Of a stretch of DNA of 64,000 nucleotides, positions 46,834 through 56,512 are shown one piece after another (positions within the stretch are counted from its first letter, which is position 1; each line of letters opens with the position of its first letter). The stretch covers positions 62,001-126,000 of the forward strand of contig JAIQDT010002847.1 of NCBI GenBank assembly GCA_021521415.1. The letters are read 5' to 3'. Made by a program: the position numbers and the translations under genes. This DNA comes from Bidens hawaiensis. Taxonomy: Eukaryota > Streptophyta > Magnoliopsida > Asterales > Asteraceae. The notes beneath the pieces were generated by a model, which was not told the DNA's origin, made no database searches, and saw nothing but the letters and a program-made list of their open reading frames with translations.

Positions 46834-47202
46834 GGGGATGGATCTTGCGAGAAGTGATATTACAGCATGAAGTGAAGGTGTAACTCCATTAATACCTAAT
46901 TTCACTCCCTTTCTTATGTTGTTACCTACATGTATGTAGGTTGGTTGTATTTATGTGTTAGCTACACACATTCAAACCTACCTACACACATACAAACGTA
47001 CCTAACCACATTCAAACTTACGTACCTACACACATACAAACATACATACACATATACAAACATACGTACATACACACGTACATACGCACCTACACAATTA
47101 ATAAAGTGAGTGAAATTGGGGATTAATGAAGTTACACATTCGTTTCTCACACTTCTCGCTGTAAAAAAACTTCTGAAATTATTCAATACCTATATATATA
47201 TG
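46834..47202. mobile_element. Second (TA)n-bounded fold-back segment with CATACA repeats
   Basis: GCGAGAAGTGATATTACAGC (46846) is roughly complementary to CACACTTCTCGCTGTAA (47147). The interior 46930-47095 is degenerate CCTACACACATACAAA repeats. Confidence 0.5.
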
Positions 47203-47903
47203 GTTAAGTTCATGCGAGAAGTGTGGGAAATAATTTAAACCAATCAGTTTTTTCATTTCTGTTTAACAAATTAATTAAATGTAGAGGTATAATGGTAAAC
47301 ATCCTAAATGCTTTATATGGTAACTATTAATGTTATTTTTAGATGTTTTATTTTTCTAAACAATTATTGTATTTATCCGTTAATTCAAAAGTTAATAATC
47401 ATTCTCATGAATCATGACTCCATGTCCTCATGAACCATGATTCCATGTCCGATTACAATTATAATATCATAATTGTTTTCTTTTCTTTCATTAATGATTA
47501 AACTTCATTCAAACACTGAAACACATGTTCTTTCCATCACATTTATATATCGATTAAAACAAAGATGAAGATTTGAGTTAGATATTCAATTATACCAAAA
47601 GTATGATCACGTTTTATTTGTTGGTGTTACATTGTTATGTTATATTTAAGGTATGTTAACACATTTAACAATTACAAATTAGAAAAATGAATAAATAATA
47701 ATTTTAATTAATAAGCAAAAAAAACCAGTAAAAACATAAATACATATTTTACTACACGCACAACTAAATTTAAGTTTTAGTTTTACAACGACGACACATA
47801 CACATTTACCTACACTCAACTACACATTCTGCATTTTTCCCATACATATCCTACACTACATATACGGTACACAAAATTACATACACTACCATACGCTACC
47901 ATA

Positions 47904-48177
47904 TGTTGGGTCAATTGTTGTTTGGCCCAAGTGTAAGGCTCAACCCAAGAATTAGGGTAATATTATATTTGGTAATGTCTTAGCTAACAAGTTAGGGTTA
48001 GTCTATATAAACCGGGTAATGGTTAGACATTAGAGAGGTGAGGTTGGTGTAACCGAGTTAGGGTTCATCAAGAGTCAAACTGAGTTAGGGTTTGAGGGTT
48101 TAGAGTGATATTTTCTGATTAATATAAACGCGAGTTATTCGTTTAGTTTGTGTGTTGATTATCGATATGGGACTTGA
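47904..48177 (+). repeat. TRIM 5' LTR
   Basis: TGTTGGGTCAATTG to GGGACTTGA. Ends in GA rather than CA; the 3' LTR ends the same way, so this is the true end. Confidence 0.9.
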
Positions 48178-48178
48178 A

Positions 48179-48192
48179 TTGGTATCAGAGCC
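48179..48192 (+). promoter_or_regulatory. Met-tRNA primer-binding site
   Basis: TTGGTATCAGAGCC, complementary to the 3' end of initiator Met-tRNA, as in copia and TRIM elements. Confidence 0.88.
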
Positions 48193-49488
48193 AAGTTTAA
48201 GAAATCGATAATCGGTCGGAGGCGAGCGGTGGCTTGAGAAAGAGCTGTCAGGGGCATATCGGAACCAAGTTGAGTTTCCGAATCGTGGGTATTGTTACGA
48301 CGGTGCAGCAAGTAGGTTGTCTGTATGGGCAGCAACCCGGAAACAAGCTTCTGATCGGAGTTCTGCGAAAGTTTTTTATTGGAAATTGATTTCGGTGGTT
48401 ATATTGTTTTTGATTGAAAGCACCACAATTCACAAATTTCAAAGGGTTTGGATTATTTGTGGACAAGCTTATCATAATATTTTTATGGAAACTGCTTTAC
48501 GAAACAAAAGAGGAATTCAAGAAAACAAATAATCTGATTTGAAGTTGACTTTTGTTGGTGCCGAAGAAATAAGAATTACTAAACAGTGGTGGTTTGGTTT
48601 TGTAAAGTATATTACTAGAGGTGTGAAAAGTCAAGGGTAAAAGATTTGTGTGGTGACTATTGTTTCCTATCGTGAGGATAAAACAAAAGGGTGTTTTATT
48701 TTCTTTCTTTTTGGTTCTAACGGCTTGAGCTTATTATTATTGGTTAAACAACACGGTTTGACCAATTATTATTGGGTTTATTTATGTGGGTTGAACAAGA
48801 CAGTTTAATTCAGAGTTTATTTTCGAGCAAACAGGGTCAGTTCTGAAAAGTTGTTCGTATTTGTTCCAACAAAGTGGAGTAAGGGGTTGTGCGAGGCAAC
48901 TACGGGGCATCAATCTAAGCGATTTAGATTGCGTGGAAAATTGATCACCTGCGACTGGTGTGAAATATACCTGAGTGACTCGGGTGGCGCGTTGTGACAC
49001 CGGTGAAGAAGAAAATTTTCAATCCGTGATAGATTGATCAAAGAGTGAGTCGGTTGTGTGAAGCAATCAACTTGCTGTGAAAGTGTGTTCAAGAAGAACT
49101 GATCTGTGACGGATCAAGGTGAGAAAACGGGTGATCCGTGAAAAGAAAATCAAGGAAGATTGATGTTCACTCGATTAGATGACCGGGATTGCAGCCAAAG
49201 GAGTGGTTATGCGTTTTCATACGATCGAGTGAATGGTCGGGGACAAGGTCATAGAGTTAGTAGAGTTCGGGAGAGCCGAAAGAACACAGTCATGGATCAA
49301 GAGGAGTTCCGTGAAGTCAAAATCAAGATGAGAAAGACCAAGATGGTTGTGAAAGCCGAGAAGGTCAAGATCGTGGGTCAAATCAAATAGGATAGAAGAG
49401 CCATGCTCGGAGTTGAAGAATCGCCAATTTCGAGTAGGAAATTAGGGGGTGAGTCGGGTGACTCGGGTACAACAATTGCGAGGGTGAT
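48193..49488 (+). other. TRIM interior, non-coding
   Basis: Frames up to 76 codons, none recognised. Repeated short words GTGACTCGGGTG, TTGATCA and AGATCG occur. The polypurine tract is not typical (GCGAGGGTGAT). Confidence 0.6.
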
Positions 49489-49774
49489 TGTTGGGTCAAT
49501 TGTTGTTTGGCGCAAGTGTAAGGCCCAACCCAAGAATTAGGGTAATATTATATTTGGTAATGTCTTAGCTAACAAGTTACGGTTAGTCTATATAAACCGG
49601 GTAATGGTTAGACATTAAAGAGGTGAGGTTGGTGTAACCAAGTTAGGGTTCATCAAGAGTCAAACCGAGTTAGGGTTGAGGGTTTGTAATTAGTTTTTAG
49701 AGTGATATTTTCTGATTAATATAAACGCGAGTTATTCGTTTAGTTTATGTGTTGATTATCGATACGGGACTTGA
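49489..49774 (+). repeat. TRIM 3' LTR
   Basis: 286 bp, matching the 5' LTR with about six changes and one small insertion. Confidence 0.9.
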
Positions 49775-50410
49775 CCATACACATCCTACACTACAAATAT
49801 AGTACACAAAATTGCATATACATCCTACACTACCATACAATAACGTACAATCCACATCCTACACTACCATACACAAAACATACACATTTTAAAGCAAACA
49901 TACACGTTCTATACAAAACATAAACATCCTACACTATCATAGAATAAATTATTTTTTCCAAACACTAACACGTTTGATAAAGATAAAACATGACAAACTG
50001 GTTAGTGTTTTAGTTACAAAAACTACATCTAAAATAACATAAACTATATCATATGTGTAGGACTTTTTTTAAAATATAGGATTTTTTTTTCAGACGGTGT
50101 AGTGTAAACGTAAAACAAAAACAACAAAAGATATCTACTTTCAGATATTTCATATATTGTATGTTGTATCAAATAAACTAATTAATCATTAGAATGGATT
50201 CTTTTGACAAAAAGTGGGTTTCTATATTTATCATTAGAAGGAAATTACCATACTATCCTTTTTTTTTATTAAAAGTCATTAAACACAGTAACTAATAATT
50301 ACAAAAATACCATAAACAATGTAAACCATATATCAATTTTAATCGAGGGTTAGAATTTATTTATCACATTTCTCGTACTAAAATGATTTCTCACCTAAAT
50401 CATCCCATAT

Positions 50411-51292
50411 ATATATATATACACACTAATAAACATGCCACCGCTACTCACTTGATGATATAAAGACGCCTATCTCGTGTCGGTAGTGTTTCGATTAGTA
50501 ATTCACCTATAAATTCTCTACCCATATACAATTTTTCACAGATAGATTACTGATGGACTACGTCTTCACAAGGCTAGAAGTCCTTTGGTTTGAATTGTGT
50601 TAGTCAAAAGACCATAAAATGGAAACGGAATTCTTTGATGAAGAAGAAACAAATATTATTCTAAGTATCCACATCAAATCCCAGTCCAAAGTCAAGTTCC
50701 AATGTGAACTTTATTCTTACAAAAATTGCTAATTGTTTAGTCATGTGAAAAAACACCAGAAAAAAATTAAGTTCGCTATTAGTTTATTATGCAGACCATT
50801 AATTATTGCGCTATTCTAAACATGTTTTTTTTCTTACACACGTGGTCATGGAATTCGACCAGAAAATTGACGAACCTATGGCGAATGGAGCTTTGCAACC
50901 TATATGTGAATTGAAATAATTATCCAATTTTATATGAATGCTTAATGCCCCGTCAATAGGACAATAAAGTTGATTAAACTCAAACACTCAACAATGATTG
51001 TAGTTTATAGATACAGCTATCATTTTAAAGACAATTATGATATGTAATGGAAGAGATAGATATATACATGTAGTTAGTTAAAGATACAAATATATTTTGG
51101 TATCCATTGATAATAAATTCTTAAAAATGATACATCAATAACAAATATAACATTTACATGATAAAAAAGTTACTAGATATTGGCAATTGAAACACCTTCT
51201 AGCTAGTTGCTATCTTAGGAATTAATAATGAATGAACACATGTTTCTTCACTAGGTTTTCTTTAAAACCAAGCAAATCATCAGCTTGATACC
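50411..51292. other. Intergenic stretch, nothing recognised
   Basis: About 880 bases downstream of the small gene at 51293. No terminal repeats or coding signal. Confidence 0.4.
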
Positions 51293-51520
51293 TCAACGTG
51301 GTTCCATATTTTTTTTTATGGTTTCAATGTAAGCAGAAGCTTTGCTGTCAATACACAGATCAGCCCAATGTCCATCCCGGTCTTGGTCACTCGGATACAC
51401 TTTGTAAGCCTTAATCGAGTCATCACACGCATTGTCACTCCTCCCTTCGTGGCTCTTCTTATGCTTGAAGACGCCGAAGAGTGAACAAGACGATTTCTTG
51501 TCTGATTTATTTCCCCCCAT
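51293..51520 (-). CDS. Small hydrophilic protein (75 aa), likely the only intact host gene
   Basis: The frame reads MGGNKSDKKSSCSLFGVFKH at the N-terminus and has KVYPSDQDRDGHWADLCID and KASAYIETI in its second half. This pattern (Ser-rich start, then a PSDxDrG-W motif and IDxKASAfI) resembles small plant proteins of unknown function; I recall the pattern but cannot name a gene. Support for a real gene: uninterrupted, a favourable start, a TTATAAATT box about 95 bp upstream (minus strand, 51612-51620), a pyrimidine-rich leader, and no transposon similarity. Its base composition is more balanced than its surroundings. No introns or signal peptide are seen. Confidence 0.72.
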   Translation of the reverse strand: MGGNKSDKKSSCSLFGVFKHKKSHEGRSDNACDDSIKAYKVYPSDQDRDGHWADLCIDSKASAYIETIKKNMEPR

Positions 51521-51611
51521 TTCTTGGTAAGTATGAAAAAATTGGAGGTTGAGAAAGCGAAGTGAGAGTCACTTCCTTTGTATGTGTGTATGTTGACGCA
51601 AGTGAGGCTCT

Positions 51612-51620
51612 TAATTTATA
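51612..51620 (-). promoter_or_regulatory. Candidate TATA box of the small gene
   Basis: TTATAAATT on the minus strand, followed by a leader of about 65 bases before the ATG at 51520. Confidence 0.5.
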
Positions 51621-51653
51621 AGAGTTGGGCCCTTATAGATTTCATAAAGTGGA

Positions 51654-51815
51654 GCTACCTTTGTTGTGGAGAGATCGTGTGGATCCCAAGCAAGGAGAAT
51701 GTTTATATATATGATCTTGAACGTAGAATCAATTGCTACCTTTATTGTGGAGGGATCGTGTGTATCCAAGGCAAGGAGAATCTTGGTATATATAATCTAG
51801 AACGTAGAATCAATT
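51654..51815. repeat. 81-bp perfect-register tandem duplication upstream of the small gene
   Basis: Units 51654-51734 and 51735-51815, each from GCTACCTTT to GTAGAATCAATT, differing at about 12 positions. It lies directly upstream of the minus-strand TATA box, so it may duplicate a promoter segment. Confidence 0.85.
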
Positions 51816-52094
51816 GCTTGGTATTTTAAAAGTTAATATTGTTCATTGAGTAGTAACAACTTAGACAAAGAACATGTTATAACAGCCTTTGCTTTCATTG
51901 TTGAGTAGTAAGCGGGACCGGCCTGTCAAGATAACAAAGTAGAATTTTTCATGTTTTCCTTACTTTGATGGATAGTTCATGTAATAAGGTGAAACTGGAT
52001 TTAATATATTAGTTTGGATGTCCTCATAGTGCATGATTTAATAAGTGAAACCGGATTATAACAGAATTTACGAATGGAGCAATCTGGTGGCACC

Positions 52095-52111
52095 GGGGGG
52101 GGGGGGGGGGG
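52095..52111 (+). repeat. G17 homopolymer
   Basis: Seventeen consecutive G between CACC and TGTTGAGG; the longest G run in the window. Confidence 0.9.
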
Positions 52112-52139
52112 TGTTGAGGTCTCTGTAGGCAATGTTAAA

Positions 52140-52415
52140 TATATATAAACGAAATCTTTAAAAGCTCTGTGGTTGTTTCCTATATTCTTTTAATCCACCA
52201 GATTGTTTTATTTGTAAATAGAGGCTTCTCATGCATTTGACCAGAATTCACAGGTACAGGTCTTACCAAACCCAGATAGCCCTTAAATGGGTTATATCAT
52301 CTCATTAAATTAAAAATTAATCTTACCAAATATTCGATATGAAAATCCTATAAAATAAGGATATGATAAAAATTAATATTCGATTTAAAAATAAAGATAT
52401 TATTTAATCTTAAGA
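52140..52415 (+). mobile_element. 5' half of a short Helitron copy
   Basis: TTAAATATATATAAACGAAA, then CTCTGTGGTTG and ATGCATTTGACCAGAATTC, matching the copy at 62486. The 3' half and hairpin are missing. Confidence 0.65.
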
Positions 52416-52526
52416 GAAAACTATATTGGAGTGTTGAATCTTTTTTAATAACTACGTATTTAGAATTTTAAAAAAAGTTCAATATTACGATATGACAACT
52501 TATTATAGAATTATATTAGGTTAGGC

Positions 52527-52886
52527 TAAGGGTAATGAGGCTTGGTTGAGCCCCAGGTGATCCAATCAAACCTCGACAAGTAGGCGATAACATGGCCCTG
52601 AATCAAGCCCCAGAGGGTGTAGTGATCCAGGTGATCCGGGCTTGATTGAATTTTTTTTGTTAAACACAAACATATAAATTAAAATATTTCATTAAAACAT
52701 AAATTAAAAATAAAATAAAATGGTAATAACAAATAAATAAAAAGAAATAAATAAACAAATGAAGGAGACGGGATTCCGGCGTCCTAATTTATTTCTGGCC
52801 ATACGGGATTCTTGCCACCATCATTCCGGCGTCCTATATATATATATATATTTCCGGCCACCATCATTTCCCGTCCTATACATACA

Positions 52887-52922
<36 letters not shown>

Positions 52923-53112
52923 TATATATATCCAACCATCATGTGACCCAACGGCTACTTTTAGCCTACCCATGCTCCCAACGGCTCTTTGAGCCCCGTG
53001 GTCCGGCTCGCCCCGGCCAACCGCGCCCCCAATCGTGAAATGGTGGTAGTGGTGTGCGCGGCGGCCACGACGTCCGCGCCCCACCATCAGCGCCCCATTA
53101 CCCTCACCCTTG
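52527..53112. mobile_element. Unclassified TIR element with CATA/TA microsatellites inside
   Basis: AGGCTAAGGGTAATGAGGC (52531) is the imperfect inverted complement of GCCCCATTACCCTCACCCT (about 53092-53110). The interior has CATA repeats (52879-52914), (TA)n, CCGGCCACCATCATT direct repeats and a GC-rich stretch (52990-53090). It abuts the degraded end of the outer Helitron. Confidence 0.5.
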
Positions 53113-53924
53113 CAAGTTTTTGTCCCATGTATTATGGATGTTGTTTTATATTATTTGTTTCTAATATTTATTTATTTTTAAATTTTTATTTTTTGTTGTA
53201 TGAAAGTTAATAATATACTTATGGTTTGATGATAAATTGTTTCACAAATAAATGAGATGTTATAACTCGGTTTAAAAGTTATATGGGTTTGATGAGACTA
53301 GAGCCGTTTATATTTTTACTATAAAATTGGTTTTTTAATTATATATCTATAATATATATAAACGAAAACAAAAAAGCTTAGGTGTCGCGATGTGGTCGCT
53401 CCCCCCTTTTTTAGAGCCACCAGATTTGTTTTATTTTAAAATGGTGCATTCTCATTGATTTAACCCGTTTAAGGTTTAAATTTCGTGGGTCATTATTCTT
53501 ACAAAATCCAAATACTGGGTCAATTCAATAAAACCCCAATTTAGATCGGAGTGCAACCGGCTATCAACATCTTAATGTTCATTGTCGATATATTAAGGTG
53601 AGACTCTCTGACCAAATCTAGACTTGTGATGCTATCCATTAAACCCATAAACCACAGAACCCTTACGCATCTAAACTTTAATCCTCTCTCTGGTACGAAA
53701 CCCTCCCAGATTGCTCGATTTCAATGGTAAACTCTCTAATTTCTACTCTTTTTCAACAGTCAATTATACAATTTTTAATCGGTTTTGTGAAGTTAATTGT
53801 TTATATGTTGGTTAATTGTAATTATTATGATTTTAGGTTTAACTTATCTCAGATCTTATATATGTGATACGGCTGATGAGGTTAATGTTTGTTTATCATG
53901 GTATTTGTGTCCATTCAAACATGT

Positions 53925-54332
53925 ACAAGTTGCAGCTGCTAGATGCTTTCATGCTTCTACCTTTATCATCTCAAGTGGAAAGCTTTGCGAATCTTCACAA
54001 ACCGCAAGTTGAGCTTGACGGTAAGGCTGCAGCGGTTGGACAAAACGGTCTTATGGCACTTTACAACACATTGTTCAGTCAGGTTCGATTTATTTCTTTA
54101 TTTTCATTTAATTCATGTCACCACGTCTTTAACTTTTGTTTAAATGAGACACTTAATATTGTGTTTGCAGCTGGATGTGATATCAGCTCAGTTTTTCGTG
54201 ACTGATAACGACTTTTGAAGTCTAGAGTCTAGAAAACAACTCACTGAAACGGTGGATTCTTGATTGTCTTATAAGGTTATTCCCGTATTTAATGAGAACG
54301 ATGTGGTTAGTACTTGCCGCTCTCCATATGAG
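53925..54332 (+). pseudogene. P5CS: Captured P5CS gene fragment (glutamate 5-kinase domain)
   Basis: Exon A ends 54082 and encodes [19 protein letters not shown] then ALYNTLFSQ. After an intron with GT at 54083 and TTTGCAG to 54170, exon B gives [15 protein letters not shown] and later KVIPVFNEND. These are hallmark words of plant delta-1-pyrroline-5-carboxylate synthetase, which starts proline synthesis from glutamate. Exon B has a TGA after TDNDF, another near 54263, and frame damage. It ends at a GTATGC donor (54333). Only two or three exons of about twenty are present, with introns retained, so this is a genomic capture rather than a retrocopy. Confidence 0.82.
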
Positions 54333-54491
54333 GTATGCGCTTTATAGACGTGTCTCTGATATATCGTTTATTATACTCTATCTATGCAATTTTATCCTCG
54401 ATTTATATGTATACAAGTTGCCTAAAATTGAATTAGGTTTCACTTATTTGACTTGATAGATGTAGGAATTAATCAGTTTTGTAAAATTTTC

Positions 54492-54775
54492 AGCTTCCAA
54501 ATGGCTGAAGATAAAACAAAAATCGAGTATCCTATAGGCTTATTGAACGAATTCCGATTAAGGGTTGAGGAAGAGGTTAGTTACACTTGATTTGATGATT
54601 GTGTAATTATATATAGATTTTCGTGTAGTAATAAGAACTATACTAAAAGTATGTATGCATGTATGCCTCATATATAGGATAATAAAGTTGTTGCTACGCC
54701 TGCACCAATGGAACGAAGGAAGACCTCACTTTGTGAGTTTATGCATAGCGAGTATGCTAGACACTTTCCGTCTCA
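54492..54775 (+). pseudogene. Second captured gene fragment, unidentified
   Basis: Two exon-like pieces: MAEDKTKIEYPIGLLNEFR... (54500-54575, followed by GTTAGT) and VVATPAPMERRKTSLCEF... (54680-54770, preceded by TATATAG). Codon-like composition and splice-like borders suggest another captured gene. I do not recognise the protein. Confidence 0.4.
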
Positions 54776-56512
54776 GCTGCTTTTTACACTTAATCATGAA
54801 TTTATATAAACAAAAATTAATTTGTATACTTTAGGCAATCTGAAGGTTCCAAAGAACATGTAAGATCTTATATATGTGATGTTATTTATTAAGTATATAT
54901 CAAAAAATGCTTTTTGGTTTAACTTATCTAAGATCTTATATATGTGATGTTATTTATTAAGTCAAAGTCAAATATTACCAAAGTCATTGCAAAAGTCAAC
55001 ATTGAATATTAGTCAACAACATGGATTCTGCTTAGTTATAAAATGTCAACTGATCACTTGTGAAATTGATTAAATTAACACTATGTCTAAGGCATAACTT
55101 AAATTTGGGTCCGTTTAAGGTTGTCAAAAAAACATTATAAACCACCATTGGCTCCACTCTTTTACAAACCAAGCATTCGAGTTGGCTTTTTTCAAGTAAG
55201 CTTCGAGAAAGCGTCAAGCCATGAGCTTTTTAGACAACTCTTTGATTGATTAGTTGAATGTATTTAATATAAATAGAATGACCAAAATATATTTAGTCAT
55301 CAATATATTTTTAGAATAATAAAGAATAAATAAATATTTTTACTTGGATGGTTTGGTCTTTTAGTAATCCAAGTCCAAGCCCAGTCATGACCTCATATTA
55401 TAAACAAGACAAATATTAATATTAATAACAAATATTAGTATACAAAACTAATAAAACGTTTGTTATTGAATTGTAAATATGCTTAACATAATTTTAACAC
55501 TAAATCTTGAAATATAGAAAAACATCATTTATATATCATGTTCTGATTTATAAATAGTTTCACGTTTTTTCTTAATAATAATTAAATTCAAATCCCTATT
55601 TAATATAGGGTATATCTTTACCTATTATAGATATAATACCACTCATATGTAAATCATTATAAATATACATATCATCGTTGCCTTTGTTTCTTCAACATCC
55701 ACCAATATTAGTTGCAAGTTCCAAGCAAATCGTTCAATCCAGCTGCATACGGTATGTTTACATTAGGTGTTGTTATAAACTATTAATGTTAGTTCTGTTG
55801 GTTATATTATAACTAAAAGATATTGGTTAATCTATATGACCATGAATCAATTTTTTTAATTCGGTTGGTTTCTTCAGTTTCTGTTTGTAGCAAATCTGAG
55901 ACAGAACCAAAAAATTTTTTAAAAAAAAACAAAAACAATTGACTAATATTTTTTTTTCACTAATTCTGATGTTAGGCTTCTTCCTTACTTCACTTCTGAT
56001 CAATCACCTATAGTTCTCTATTGTCTCTTGATTAATAGGAATAATTGAAAAAATCTTACCCTTCTTGGTAGTTTTTTTTTTAAATTACATAACTTTATAT
56101 TTTATTATGGTGACATGTGTGATTGAGGGTATTGCATAAAAGCACTTGTGAGCTTATGGCGTCAGTGCCTTCTGATGACTCAGCTCAATATTTTTTTTTT
56201 CAATAATTCTGATGTAGTTCTCATGTCCGTCAAAAGTTTCACCTTTTGTGTTGTGGTACAACTGGGTATTGTTCACTGTTGTTACTTTTCGATTAACGGT
56301 TTTAATGTCCATAAACAGTTTACTTCTCATCATTTTTTTTGTCGGTATCAATTCGGTTTGTTAAGGTACCGTCATTTATCATGGTGACCCATATAAATTA
56401 ACTTTGATTACCAATAAAGTAGTGAACTTTAAATATAAAATAAATAAGCAACTATTCATAACCACCAAATTATTTTTGAATGAACGATTTCTTATACATG
56501 ATTATTTGCAGA
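54776..56512 (+). other. Helitron interior and RPA promoter/leader region
   Basis: AT-rich. A TATAAATATA box at about 55658 and a leader donor (ACGGTATGTT, about 55752) with acceptor TTTGCAG just before the ATG at 56513 suggest a long 5' leader intron. A duplicated AAGATCTTATATATGTGATG occurs at 54861 and 54930. Confidence 0.45.

Larger units (their letters stand above)
47904..49774 (+). mobile_element. TRIM-like LTR element (1.87 kb), TSD CCATA
   Basis: LTRs 47904-48177 (274 bp) and 49489-49774 (286 bp) are near identical, starting TGTTGGGTCAATTG and ending GGGACTTGA. TTGGTATCAGAGCC (48179-48192), a Met-tRNA primer-binding site, follows the 5' LTR. CCATA flanks both sides (47899-47903, 49775-49779). 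The 1.3-kb interior has no gag or pol. The 3' LTR is a few bases longer (TTTGTAATTAGTTTTTAGAG). Confidence 0.93.
47203..50410. mobile_element. TIR element bounded by (TA)n, interrupted by a TRIM
   Basis: Left CGAGAAGTGTGGGAAATAAT (47215) matches the complement of right TTATTTATCACATTTCTCG (about 50357-50375), with similarity continuing inward for about 100 bp. Outer sides are TATATATAT. Without the TRIM it is about 1.3 kb. Its interior is rich in CATCCTACACTACCATAC words. Confidence 0.6.

Noticed and set aside
46962..47186. Tyr/Val-rich minus-strand protein
   Set aside because: Produced by CATACA microsatellite-like repeats.
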